Origin: Azospirillum oryzae
Lineage (GTDB): Bacteria > Pseudomonadota > Alphaproteobacteria > Azospirillales > Azospirillaceae
Length of the DNA stretch: 64,000 bases
Direction: 5' to 3'
Assembly (NCBI RefSeq): GCF_900177515.1
Contig: NZ_FXAK01000002.1
Span: 786,001-850,000 of the forward strand
This document shows positions 11,254 to 19,865 of this stretch, piece after piece. Made by a program: the position numbers and the translations under genes. Positions within the stretch are counted from its first letter, which is position 1; every line of letters starts with the position of its first letter. The notes below the pieces were generated by a model. That model worked only from the letters and a program-made list of their open reading frames with translations, was not told the DNA's origin and did not search any database.

Positions 11254-11646
11254 ATGGACCAGTATACCGACCTGGAGGCACTTTCTCATCGCGCGCTTTG
11301 CGACATGGCGCAGGTTCGTCCGGTGCTCGACAAGATCGCTGACAAATGGACGATCCTGATACTGACAGTGATCTGTCCGAAACCTGCGCGGTTCAACGAA
11401 CTCAAGCGGCGTCTCGATGGGATCACTCACAAGGCTCTGGCCGATGCTTTGAAGAGGCTTGAGCGGAACGGCCTTGTGACGAGAACCGTACTCCCAACAC
11501 AGCCAATTGGCGTGGAATATGCGATCACTCCACTAGGCCATTCACTGCGGGAGCCGTTTGAAGCGTTGTGCTTGTGGGCAAAGGCCAACGGCGACAAGAT
11601 CGAGGCAGCCACGCTGAGCTATGACAACACGGCAAATCGTCGTTGA
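11254..11646 (+). CDS. HxlR/MarR-like winged-helix transcriptional regulator
   Basis: DNA-binding regulator of 130 residues. It has the HxlR signature: DKIADKWTILILTVI, FNELKRRLDGITHKALADALKRLERNGLVTR and the wing YAITPLGHSL. A single Cys near residue 14 (ALCDMAQVRPVLDKI) sits where some HxlR proteins carry a redox sensor. No strong ribosome site is visible, so the message may be leaderless. The 81-base AT-rich gap to the SDR gene (11173-11253), with GTATAC and GATATC palindromes, should hold both promoters and the operator. Confidence 0.88.
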   Translation: MDQYTDLEALSHRALCDMAQVRPVLDKIADKWTILILTVICPKPARFNELKRRLDGITHKALADALKRLERNGLVTRTVLPTQPIGVEYAITPLGHSLREPFEALCLWAKANGDKIEAATLSYDNTANRR

Positions 11647-11842
11647 CGGCTTCCCTGTGTCCGCTCCTGGCGCATAACAGACTCTCCCTCCGCTCCCATA
11701 TCATCCCGAATGCACGCCACCGAGTGCTCCGGTGCTCTCTCCGGTAGCCTTTGCACCACCGGTTTCGCGCAGGGCAGCGTCGCAACCTTGCGCCCCACCT
11801 CCTGTTTGCTGGGTCTTCACCCAGACCCACAAGGAGTCCTTC

Positions 11843-12040
11843 ATGCCCAGCACCCCCGAGTCCCGCACCCCGGAATCCACCACCGACCGCACCGAAGACC
11901 GCAAGTCCGGTCAGGCCCAGGTGCCGAAGCCGCCCTCCCGTGCCGAGGTCGAGGAGATCAGCCGTTCGCAGGAGTATCTAACCGACGACTGGACCGGCGA
12001 CGGCGGCAAGCCGGACGGGTCCGGCCGCTCTCCGGCGTGA
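11843..12040 (+). CDS. Small hypothetical protein
   Basis: Predicted 65-residue hydrophilic protein, rich in Ser, Thr, Pro, Glu, Asp and Arg, with no cysteine or membrane segment. It is probably disordered. The start at 11843 is chosen for the near-perfect AAGGAG 7-12 bases upstream; a longer reading from 11732 would add a Pro/Ala/Cys-rich stretch with no ribosome site. I recognise no family. The ribosome site is the main reason to believe it. Confidence 0.6.
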   Translation: MPSTPESRTPESTTDRTEDRKSGQAQVPKPPSRAEVEEISRSQEYLTDDWTGDGGKPDGSGRSPA

Positions 12041-12187
12041 ACGGCGGCGGGGCGGACCCTTCCGGGGCCCGAACGGCGTACATCCTCCGCCCTCAGGCTT
12101 ACGCTGTCTGAGAGGTGGACGAATCAGGGAACTTGCCGTCCGCCCTCCTGTCGAAGGAAGTCCCCTTCCGAAGCCGGAGTGACCGGG

Positions 12188-13042
12188 ATGCGCAATCTCC
12201 TTCCAGCCCTGATGCTCGCGACCGCTCTGATGCCCGCCGCCGCCGGCGCGCAGGTCATCGATGCCGGCGACGCCGCCTGCCGGCCGGGCGACAGCGGGTG
12301 TGCGCGGTTCGTCGGGGACGTGAAGGGGGGAACGCCGAAACGCGGCGGCGCCAAGCAGCCGGTCGTCATCGGCGCGTCGGTCTACATGCTGACGCCCTGG
12401 CAGGCGGAGCGGGAGCGCCGCTGTCTGGCCCTGGCCGGCTGGGCCGAGGCACGCGGGGAGGGGGCCGACGCCATGGCGGCGGTGATGTGGGTGGTCGCCA
12501 ACCGCGCCTCCTCGGCCGACCAACCGTCGCTGCCCTGCCGGGTCGTCGTCGCCGCCGGCCAGTTCGAACCCTTCGCGGTGCCGCCGGTCGAGCCGAAGAC
12601 GCGGGAAAAGCACGGCAAACAGGCGAAGCAGCGGGAGAAGGCCGCCGAACAGGCGAAGCTCGCCGCCGACCCGCGTGTCGAGGCGCGGCGCATCCTGGCG
12701 GAGATCCACCGGCAGGCCCGCGTCATCCGGGCGGGCGGCATGCCGTCCTGGCCGAAGCCGCGCCTCGCCCCCGACCAGGACGCTCTGCGCATCGCGCGGG
12801 GGCTGGCCTGGAGGCTGAACGACGACGATCTGCCCGATCCCACCGCCCGCGCCTCGCTGTTCTACAGCCCACCGACGCAGGCGGCGCTCCGCCGCCAGAA
12901 GCCGGACTGGGCCGAGGCGCGGCTGCACACCGCCTCCATCGGCGGCCATGCCTTCTACCGCTATCCCGCCCCGCCGGCCGATGCGCCCACCAACACGCCT
13001 GCCGATCCGATCGCCACGCTGGTGGCGGAAATCAGCGAATAA
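12188..13042 (+). CDS. Cell-wall hydrolase, SleB/CwlJ (Hydrolase_2) family
   Basis: Secreted protein of 284 residues. A signal peptide (residues 1-22, ending AGA-Q) precedes a SleB-type peptidoglycan hydrolase domain: GWAEARGEGADAMAAVMWVVANR contains the catalytic-type Glu, then VVAAGQFEPF, and GHAFYRY near the C-terminus. Between these blocks is a charged Lys/Ala/Glu-rich insert (about residues 135-160) likely to form a helix. In non-sporulating alphaproteobacteria such proteins serve in envelope remodelling. I chose ATG 12188, with GGAG 9-12 bases upstream, over the in-frame GTG at 12179. Confidence 0.82.
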   Translation: MRNLLPALMLATALMPAAAGAQVIDAGDAACRPGDSGCARFVGDVKGGTPKRGGAKQPVVIGASVYMLTPWQAERERRCLALAGWAEARGEGADAMAAVMWVVANRASSADQPSLPCRVVVAAGQFEPFAVPPVEPKTREKHGKQAKQREKAAEQAKLAADPRVEARRILAEIHRQARVIRAGGMPSWPKPRLAPDQDALRIARGLAWRLNDDDLPDPTARASLFYSPPTQAALRRQKPDWAEARLHTASIGGHAFYRYPAPPADAPTNTPADPIATLVAEISE

Positions 13043-13090
13043 TTGACGGAATTTTCCGGGTCTACGTAGAGTAAGGCGCCGCCCGTTCAG

Positions 13091-13145
13091 AAATACCGGA
13101 ATGTCCGCTAACTCTCTGAAATTGCGGATAGGTTTCCGGTATTTT
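13091..13145. terminator. Long interrupted hairpin after the hydrolase gene
   Basis: Outer arms AAATACCGGAA and TTCCGGTATTT pair perfectly over 11 bp and inner arms TCCGC/GCGGA add 5 more. TTTTCC follows on the plus strand, consistent with a terminator for the upstream gene. The AT-rich outer stem is unusual for this genome, and an operator or regulatory RNA structure is also possible. Confidence 0.5.
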
Positions 13146-13264
13146 CCACCATACGGAAAGCCGCTTCGCGAATTGCTGCAGATCAATCGCCGTGGTCTGT
13201 CGATCTCCTAGGCTGTGCTTGTCGAACGACATCATAGCCAACGATTTCGAAGGGGAGAGAAACC

Positions 13265-13966
13265 ATGAAGGCAGTCGATCTCATGACGCCGCGCGTCATC
13301 ACCATCGGCCCGGATGCGACCATCGCCGATGCCGCCCGCAAGATGCTGGAAAACAACATCAGCGGCATGCCCGTAGTCGATGCGGCCGGCAAGGTGGTGG
13401 GGATCATCAGCGAAGGCGACCTGCTGCGCCGGGTGGAGCTGGGGACGGAGCGTCATCGCTCCTGGTGGCTCGGCATGGTGTCGGGCGGCACCCTTCCGGC
13501 GGAGGACTTCATCAAGTCGCACGCCCGCAAGGTCGCCGACGTGATGACCAGCCACGTCACCACGGTGGACGAGAACGCCACGCCGGAGGACGTCGTGCGC
13601 CTGATGGAGACGCGGCGGATCAAGCGCGTGCCGGTGGTGCGCCATGGCGCCCTGGTCGGCATCGTCAGCCGCGCCAACCTGCTGCGCGCGCTGGCCAGCG
13701 TCGCCCCGGACACCCCGGCCGCCGCGCCCGACGACCGCGCGCTGAGGGAGCGGGTTGCCGCCGCCGTCAGGGAGGTATCCTGGGATTCGCGCTCGCACGA
13801 CGCCATCGTCGTCCGCAACGGGGTGGTCCAGCTCTGGGGTTTCGCCAGCAGCGGATCCCAGCGCGACGCCGTCCGCGTTGCGGCCGAAAGCGTCCCCGGC
13901 GTCAAGGCGGTGGAGAACAACATCCAGGTCGTCGACGCGGCGGAAAGCGGCGCCTGGGGGCTGTGA
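13265..13966 (+). CDS. CBS-pair and BON domain protein
   Basis: Protein of 233 residues. Two CBS domains (about 7-60 and 95-150; VMTSHVTTVDENATPEDVVRLM opens the second) usually bind adenine nucleotides. A C-terminal BON domain follows (about 160-228; HDAIVVRNGVVQLWGF, GVKAVENNIQVVD). No signal peptide is visible, so the BON domain is cytoplasmic here. CBS-BON proteins are common stress-associated proteins in proteobacteria, but the target is unknown. The ribosome site GGGGAGAG lies about 7 bases before the ATG. Confidence 0.88.
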   Translation: MKAVDLMTPRVITIGPDATIADAARKMLENNISGMPVVDAAGKVVGIISEGDLLRRVELGTERHRSWWLGMVSGGTLPAEDFIKSHARKVADVMTSHVTTVDENATPEDVVRLMETRRIKRVPVVRHGALVGIVSRANLLRALASVAPDTPAAAPDDRALRERVAAAVREVSWDSRSHDAIVVRNGVVQLWGFASSGSQRDAVRVAAESVPGVKAVENNIQVVDAAESGAWGL

Positions 13967-13994
13967 TCCCGATGCCGGGGCGGGTTTCCGGCAT

Positions 13995-15290
13995 TCAAAT
14001 CCGCCCCGGCAGCCTCGCTCCGACCAGATGGGTCGCCTGCGCGCCATACTCATAGACGGCTTCCCGCATCGCCCGGCCCGACACCGTCTCGACGGGCGTG
14101 CCGGGAAGCGGCATCTCCGCCTCCGGCAGCTTGCCGGTGACATGCTCGGCGAGGCAGCGGCCGAGCACGGTGCCGGGGGCGATGCCGCGTCCGTTGTAGC
14201 CGCTGAAGGCGATGACGTTGCGGTCCAGCCGGTGGAAGCGGGGCAGGTTGTCGCTGGTCATGCCGATCTGCCCGTACCATTCCGCCTCGAACCGGACGGG
14301 TCCGAGCTGCGGGAACAATGCCGCCAGCGACCGCTGCGCCCAGGCCTGGTGCACCGCCGTCCCGGTCCCGCGCAACGCGCCGACGCTGCCGAACACCAGC
14401 CGGCCCTGCCGGTCGAAGCGGTAGGAACTCAATACCGACTTGGTGTCCCACACCCCCTGGCGTTCCGGCAGGATGGCCTTTTGCATGGCGTCGGACAGCG
14501 GCTCCGTCGCCAGGTTGAAATAGGGCAGGTGGACCTGCTCGGTGCGCAGTTGCGCCCAGGGGCCGGTGCTGTAGGCGTCGGTGGCGACCAGAACCCAGTC
14601 GGCGGTGACCGACCCGGTCTGCGTCTTCACCTCCCATTTGTCCCCGGTTTGGTTCGCCGAGTGGACGGGGCTGCCGGTGAAGATGCGCGCACCCGCGGCG
14701 ATCGCCGCCGTCGCCAGCCCGCGCGCATAGGCCAGCGGCTGGATGGTGCCGGCGCGCAGATCCAGCAGAGAGCCGGTGTAGGCCCCGGTGCCGACCTTCG
14801 CCGCCGTTTCCTTCGCATCCAGCAGGCGGACGGGGGCGCCACGCTTCTGCCAGATCGCCGCCCGCTGTTCCAGTTCGCGCAGGCCCGCCGGTCCGACGCC
14901 GCAATGGAGCGTGCCGGCGCGCTCGTCCTCGCAGGCGATGCCGTGTCTGGTGATGAGGTCGAAGACATAACGGGGCGCATTGCCCAGCAGCTCGATCAAC
15001 CGCTCGCCATAGACCGGGCCCAGGGTGCTGACCAGCTGGTCCGGCATCACCCACATGCCGGCATTGACCAGCCCGACATTGCGACCGGCACCGCCGAAGC
15101 CGATCTCCACCGCCTCCACCACCACGGCGTCGACGCCGCTTTCGGCCAGATGCAGCGCGGCCGACAGGCCGGTGTAGCCGGCACCGACGATCACCACGTC
15201 GGCCCGGACGCTGCCGGCCAGCGCCGTGGTCGGCGGTGCCGCCGGTGCGGTGCGTTCCCAAAGCCCGTGCGACCGCGGATCGTTCTGCAT
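13995..15290 (-). CDS. FAD-dependent amine/amino-acid oxidase (DAO family), pipecolate-oxidase-like context
   Basis: Flavoprotein of 431 residues of the glycine oxidase/D-amino-acid dehydrogenase (DAO) family. The dinucleotide fold VVIVGAGYTGLSAA lies near residue 32 after a short lead (LWERTAP) seen in PuuB/OrdL-like oxidases. GGAGRNVGLVNAGMW and the C-terminal FSGYNGRGIAPGTVLGR contact FAD. It is divergent from a LysR gene, and hglS (2-oxoadipate dioxygenase) follows that gene. In Pseudomonas putida an FAD oxidase for L-pipecolate (AmaA) lies near hglS and a LysR gene, so a lysine-catabolic role is likely but inferred. Start 15290 is chosen for AGAGGAT upstream. Confidence 0.78.
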   Translation of the reverse strand: MQNDPRSHGLWERTAPAAPPTTALAGSVRADVVIVGAGYTGLSAALHLAESGVDAVVVEAVEIGFGGAGRNVGLVNAGMWVMPDQLVSTLGPVYGERLIELLGNAPRYVFDLITRHGIACEDERAGTLHCGVGPAGLRELEQRAAIWQKRGAPVRLLDAKETAAKVGTGAYTGSLLDLRAGTIQPLAYARGLATAAIAAGARIFTGSPVHSANQTGDKWEVKTQTGSVTADWVLVATDAYSTGPWAQLRTEQVHLPYFNLATEPLSDAMQKAILPERQGVWDTKSVLSSYRFDRQGRLVFGSVGALRGTGTAVHQAWAQRSLAALFPQLGPVRFEAEWYGQIGMTSDNLPRFHRLDRNVIAFSGYNGRGIAPGTVLGRCLAEHVTGKLPEAEMPLPGTPVETVSGRAMREAVYEYGAQATHLVGARLPGRI

Positions 15291-15339
15291 CCCCTGTGAT
15301 CCTCTGTATGCGAGTTGCTTTTGCTTTTGTACGCCCGTC

Positions 15340-15354
15340 ATTCCCGGCGGGAAA
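15340..15354. promoter_or_regulatory. Palindromic operator candidate 1 (oxidase side)
   Basis: ATTCCCGGCGGGAAA, with a perfect TTCCC-GGC-GGGAA core, lies 50 bases upstream of the oxidase start. It matches the second site at 15464-15478 as ATTCC-N3-CGGGAAW. Spacing and symmetry fit a LysR-type regulator site. Confidence 0.6.
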
Positions 15355-15463
15355 CACCGTCCCCACCGCATCCATGGGCGGAATGGGCCGCCGCAGCCCC
15401 CGGACAGCTGGGATGATTGACTTCTCTACCTCCTTCGGCCAAGTGATGTTTGTTCAACCGGTC

Positions 15464-15478
15464 ATTCCGCACGGGAAT
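15464..15478. promoter_or_regulatory. Palindromic operator candidate 2 (regulator side)
   Basis: ATTCCGCACGGGAAT, extended to CATTCC-N5-GGAATG, lies 20 bases upstream of the LysR start, where binding would block or tune regulator expression. It is the partner of the site at 15340-15354, 124 bp away centre to centre. Confidence 0.6.
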
Positions 15479-15497
15479 GAGATGCCCCGAGGCTGAG

Positions 15498-16409
15498 ATG
15501 CAGAGCCCGCGCCGCTTCCTTCCCTCCCTTGCCCTGCTCTCGGCCTTCGAGGCGGCGGCGCGCACCGGCAGCATCACCGCCGCGGCCAGGGAGCTGTCCC
15601 TGACCCAGAGCGCGGTCAGCCGCCAGATCAAGGCGCTGGAGGAACTGCTGGAGGTCGAGCTGTTCCACCGCGAACGGCAGACCATCCGCCTGACCGCCGG
15701 CGGCGAGTATTACGTGCGCGAGGTCCGCGACGCGCTGCGCAAGATCAGCACCGCCTCGCTGAACCTGCGCGCCAACCCGTTCGGCGGCACGCTCAGCATC
15801 GCCATCCTGCCGACCTTCGGCACGCGCTGGCTGGCGCCGCGGCTGCCGAACTTCCTGGCCGACAATCCCGGCATCACCATCAATCTGGTGACGCGGATGG
15901 CGCCCTTCGACTTCCGGCTGGACCCGGTGGATGCGGCGATCCATTTCGGTCGGCCGGACTGGCCGGGCGGGGAGATGGCGCTGCTGCGCCGCGAGACCGT
16001 CATCCCCGCCTGCAGCCGGGGCTTGCGCGACCGCTTCGACTTCCGGCAGCCGGCAGACCTGCGGCTCGCCCCGCTGCTGCATCTGACCAGCCGCCCCGAC
16101 GCGTGGGAACGCTGGCTGACCCTGCACGGCACCCCCGCCGACGGTGTGCACGGCATGCTGTTCGACCAGTTCGCCACGGCGTCCCAGGCGGCCGGCGCCG
16201 GGCTGGGCGTCGCCTTGCTGCCGCTGTTCCTGATCGAGGAGGAATTGCGGTCGGGACAGCTGGTGCCGGCGCTCGACCTGCCGATGGAGAGCGAATTCGC
16301 CTATTACCTCGTCTGGCCGGCGGAACGGGCCGGCTATCCGCCGCTCGCCGCCTTCCGCGACTGGATCCTGGCGGAGACGGCCGACTGCCGCAATTCTGCC
16401 GGATCATGA
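15498..16409 (+). CDS. LysR family regulator, GcvA-like
   Basis: Transcription factor of 303 residues. An N-terminal winged helix (FLPSLALLSAFEAAARTGSI, then ITAAARELSLTQSAVSRQIK) precedes a GcvA-type effector domain (FGTRWLAPRLPNFLADNPGI, HFGRPDWPGG). The residues around SLALLSAFEAAARTGS are typical of GcvA/AmpR-like LysR proteins. It is divergent from the FAD oxidase and upstream of hglS on the same strand, so it probably controls both, using the two palindromes in the 207-base gap. Start 15498 is chosen because the winged-helix domain begins immediately after it. Confidence 0.9.
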   Translation: MQSPRRFLPSLALLSAFEAAARTGSITAAARELSLTQSAVSRQIKALEELLEVELFHRERQTIRLTAGGEYYVREVRDALRKISTASLNLRANPFGGTLSIAILPTFGTRWLAPRLPNFLADNPGITINLVTRMAPFDFRLDPVDAAIHFGRPDWPGGEMALLRRETVIPACSRGLRDRFDFRQPADLRLAPLLHLTSRPDAWERWLTLHGTPADGVHGMLFDQFATASQAAGAGLGVALLPLFLIEEELRSGQLVPALDLPMESEFAYYLVWPAERAGYPPLAAFRDWILAETADCRNSAGS

Positions 16410-16525
16410 GCTTTGGTCATGAAGTCGGGAAAAACAATCGCAATCCAGCGCGGCAGATCGTTGCTATAGCAGAGGTTTGGAGGGGACCGCACGGGTCCGG
16501 CAAGCCAACGCGAGCGAGATTTGGA

Positions 16526-17908
16526 ATGAGCGTCCAGACGATCACCAGTGCAGATGCGATCCGCACCCTGTTCTCTACCGCCATGTCGGAGATGTATCGG
16601 ACCGAGGTTCCGGCCTATCAGACGCTCGTCGAACTGGTGGAGGAGGTGAACGCGGCGGTGCTGGCCGCCGACCCGACCGAACGCCACCGGCTGGAGTCCG
16701 CCGGCGGCCTTGCCCGCATCACGGAGGAGCGCCACGGCGCCATCCGCCTCGGCACCGCGGAAGAGCTTTCGACCATGCGCCGGCTGTTCGCGGTGATGGG
16801 CATGTACCCGGTCGGCTATTACGACCTGTCGGAGGCCGGCGTCCCCGTCCATTCCACCGCCTTCCGCCCGGTGGACGGGGAGGCGCTGAGCCGCAACCCC
16901 TTCCGCGTCTTCACCTCGCTGCTGCGCCTCGACCTGATCGCCGACGCCGATCTGCGGCGGGAGGCGGAACAGGTGCTGGCCGGCCGCAGCATCTTCACTC
17001 CCGGCTGCCTCGCTCTGATCGAAAAGGCCGAGGCCGAGGGCGGGCTTGACGAGGAGGATGCCGACCGCTTCGTCGCCGATGCGCTGGAGACCTTCCGCTG
17101 GCACAGCCGGGCCAACGTGCCGCTGGACCTCTACAACCGCCTGCACGACGCCCACCGGCTGATCGCCGACGTGGTGTCCTTCAAGGGACCGCACATCAAC
17201 CACCTGACGCCGCGCACGCTGGATATCGACGCGGTCCAGCGCCTGATGCCGGAAAAGGGCATCGCGCCCAAGGCGGTGGTGGAAGGCCCGCCGACCCGCC
17301 GCTGCCCGATCCTGCTGCGCCAGACCTCCTTCAAGGCGCTGAGCGAGCCGGTCGATTTCCGCGACGGTGATGGAGACGGCTGGCGTTCGGGTGTCCACAC
17401 CGCCCGCTTCGGCGAGATCGAACAGCGCGGTATCGCCCTGACGCCGAAGGGGCGGGCGCTGTACGACACGCTGCTGCAGGACTCCCGCCGTCTCGTCGCC
17501 CCGGCCGCCGACGGCTCCAACGCCGCGCAGTATATGGCGGCCCTGCAGGAGGTCTTCGCCCCCTTCCCCGACAGCTGGGACGAGATCCGCCGCCAGGGGC
17601 TCGGCTACTTCGCCTATTCGCTGACCGAGGCGGGGCGCAGCAACCCGCCGGCTCCGGGCGCCGATCTGGAAACGCTGATCGAAACCGGCCTCGTCCGTTT
17701 CGATCCGGTGGTCTACGAGGATTTCCTGCCGGTCAGTGCCGCCGGAATCTTCCAGTCCAACCTGGGCGACGAGGCGAAGCAGGACTTCACCGCCAGCCCG
17801 AACCAGCAGCGCTTCGAATCTGACCTCGGCGCCCCGGTGCTGAACCCGTTCGACCTCTATGCGGAGATCGAACGGGCCTCCATCGCTGCCTGCGTCGCGG
17901 CGAAATAG
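16526..17908 (+). CDS. hglS: 2-oxoadipate dioxygenase/decarboxylase (DUF1338, HglS/YdcJ)
   Basis: Fe(II) enzyme of 460 residues that converts 2-oxoadipate to D-2-hydroxyglutarate in lysine degradation. It is close to the P. putida protein in length. His70 with Arg74 (ERHGAIR) and His226 (GPHINHLTPR) fall at the positions I recall for its metal and substrate ligands, and a Glu in FGEIEQRG (Glu297) would be the third ligand. Codons before 16526 read as an open frame but overlap the LysR gene. The ribosome site is weak. The stop is one base from the stop of the converging EAL gene. Confidence 0.9.
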   Translation: MSVQTITSADAIRTLFSTAMSEMYRTEVPAYQTLVELVEEVNAAVLAADPTERHRLESAGGLARITEERHGAIRLGTAEELSTMRRLFAVMGMYPVGYYDLSEAGVPVHSTAFRPVDGEALSRNPFRVFTSLLRLDLIADADLRREAEQVLAGRSIFTPGCLALIEKAEAEGGLDEEDADRFVADALETFRWHSRANVPLDLYNRLHDAHRLIADVVSFKGPHINHLTPRTLDIDAVQRLMPEKGIAPKAVVEGPPTRRCPILLRQTSFKALSEPVDFRDGDGDGWRSGVHTARFGEIEQRGIALTPKGRALYDTLLQDSRRLVAPAADGSNAAQYMAALQEVFAPFPDSWDEIRRQGLGYFAYSLTEAGRSNPPAPGADLETLIETGLVRFDPVVYEDFLPVSAAGIFQSNLGDEAKQDFTASPNQQRFESDLGAPVLNPFDLYAEIERASIAACVAAK

Positions 17909-17909
17909 G

Positions 17910-19754
17910 TCAGGCGGACATGGCGGCGGGCCGGAAGGCGCCCGCCGCCAGCCAGTCCTCGAACGCCGCAGGCGCCAGCGGCCGGGAAATCAGATAGCCC
18001 TGGCCGAAATCGCAGCCGTGCAGGCGCAGCCAGTCGTAGGCCTCCGCCGTCTCCACCCCCTCGGCGACGACGAGATAGCCCAGGTCGTGGGCAAGCTCGA
18101 TGGTGGAGCGGACCATGATCTGGTCGCTGCGCTCCGCGGCGATGGAGCGGATGAAGCGCTGGTCGATCTTCACCGCCGTCGCCGGTATGTCCTTCAGATA
18201 GGACAGGGCGCTCTGCCCCGTGCCGAAATCGTCGATCTCGACGGCGATGCCCAGATTGCGCAGCCGGTGGAGCTGGCGGTCGACCTCCGCCCGGTCGGTC
18301 ATCAGGGCGCTTTCCGTCACCTCGAAATCGATCCAGTCCGCCCGCACGCCATGGCGGTCCAGCATCGCCGCCACCCGGTCGGCGAAATCGCCGGTGCCGA
18401 GATCCAGCATCGAGATGTTGATCGACACCGGCAGGGCGATGCCGCGCCGGCGCCAGTGCGAGACCTGCCCCAGCACCGCCGCGATCACCCATTCGGTCAG
18501 CGGGCGCACCAGCGCCGTGCGTTCGGCCAGCGGCACGAATTCGGCCGGCGAGATCGGCCCCAGTGCCGGATGGGTCCAGCGCAGCAGCGCTTCCGCCCCG
18601 ATGCAGCGGTCGGTGCGCAGATCGACCTTGGGCTGATAGGCGATGTGCAACTGGTCCTGCGCGCCCATCGCCTCGGTCAGGCTGCGCAGCAGCAGGAAGG
18701 CGCGATGGGCGGCACGGTCCTGCTCCTCGTCATAGGCGCACCAGGGCTTCTGCTCCTCCAGCGACTGGTGGGCGGCGCTGGTGGCCGCGCGCAGCAACTC
18801 GACGCCGCCCGGCGGGCTGTCCGACCGGTGGACGAAGCCGATGCCGGAGGAGGTGGCGATCGGCACGCCCTGATACTGGAAAGGGCTGCGGATGGCCGTG
18901 CTGATGCGGTGGAGCGTGGAGGCAAGCTCGCCGTCCGCCGCGTCATGGCCCGCCAGGATGCAGGTGAAGCGGGCCGGCGACACATGGTAGAGCCGCGTCC
19001 GCTCCGGCAGGCTGGCGGCGATGCGGCGGGCGCAATCGACCTCGAACGCATCGGCGCAGACCTGCCCCAGCACGCGGGTCAGTTCGGCATATTGCTGGGA
19101 CGCCGCGGTGTCGATCACCACCGCCGTTTCCCGGAAATCCGCCGGTTCGGCCATCGTGGCATCGGCCGGCAAGGCATCAACATCGGCCAGGAAGCGGAAG
19201 CGGTTCGACAGCGCGGTGACGGGATGCAGATAGCCCACCGCGCGCCGTGCCTCGATATGCGCCATCGTCATCGCCGACAGGTCGCGCAGCGCCTCCTCCT
19301 CCTCCGGAGTCAGGGCGGCGCGCGGCTGGTCATCGATGACGCAGATGGTGCCCAGCGCCAGCCCGTCGGCCGTCCGCAACGGCGCCCCGGCATAGAAGCG
19401 GATGTTGGGGTCGCCGGTGACCAGCGGGTTGCCGGCGAACCGCTCGTCCTGCCGGGCGTCGGTGACCACCAACAGCGAGTCGGACTCCAGCGCATGGGCG
19501 CAGAAGGCATGGTCGCGCGGGGTCTCCTGCACCGGCAGCCCGATCCGCGACTTGAACCACTGCCGGTCGCGGTCCACCAGCGAGATCAGCGCGACCGGCA
19601 CCTTCAGCAGCTTTGCCGCCAGCCGGGTGATCTGGTCGAAGGCCGGTTCCGCCGGGGTGTCGAGCAGTTCGTACCGCTGCAACGCCGCAAGGCGGTCGTC
19701 CTCGCGGGCCGGGATCGGCGGCAGGGCCGAAGCGGGTGTCATGGGGAGGGTCAT
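17910..19754 (-). CDS. GAF - degenerate GGDEF - EAL protein, cyclic-di-GMP phosphodiesterase candidate
   Basis: Signalling protein of about 614 residues. The order is an N-terminal GAF domain (LLDTPAEPAFDQI to HIEARR), a degenerate GGDEF domain (LHPVTALSNRFRFL is kept, but the active-site loop reads AGHDAADG rather than GGDEF), and an EAL domain with EALLRW, EVTESALM, DDFGTGQSALSYL, KIDQRFI and VAEGVET intact. It should therefore hydrolyse c-di-GMP but not make it. The start is uncertain (19742, 19754 or 19847); no candidate has a good ribosome site. It lies downstream of a stand-alone homologous GAF gene on the same strand. Confidence 0.85.
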   Translation of the reverse strand: MTLPMTPASALPPIPAREDDRLAALQRYELLDTPAEPAFDQITRLAAKLLKVPVALISLVDRDRQWFKSRIGLPVQETPRDHAFCAHALESDSLLVVTDARQDERFAGNPLVTGDPNIRFYAGAPLRTADGLALGTICVIDDQPRAALTPEEEEALRDLSAMTMAHIEARRAVGYLHPVTALSNRFRFLADVDALPADATMAEPADFRETAVVIDTAASQQYAELTRVLGQVCADAFEVDCARRIAASLPERTRLYHVSPARFTCILAGHDAADGELASTLHRISTAIRSPFQYQGVPIATSSGIGFVHRSDSPPGGVELLRAATSAAHQSLEEQKPWCAYDEEQDRAAHRAFLLLRSLTEAMGAQDQLHIAYQPKVDLRTDRCIGAEALLRWTHPALGPISPAEFVPLAERTALVRPLTEWVIAAVLGQVSHWRRRGIALPVSINISMLDLGTGDFADRVAAMLDRHGVRADWIDFEVTESALMTDRAEVDRQLHRLRNLGIAVEIDDFGTGQSALSYLKDIPATAVKIDQRFIRSIAAERSDQIMVRSTIELAHDLGYLVVAEGVETAEAYDWLRLHGCDFGQGYLISRPLAPAAFEDWLAAGAFRPAAMSA

Positions 19755-19865
19755 TCTGGTCCGGGCAATATCGTCTTCAATCAATTCCGGCACCGATCCT
19801 GCCGTCAAATCCGTCAATGAGCCAGTGAGAATGGTGCAACGCAGCATAAAGACAACCTGCCGTCC

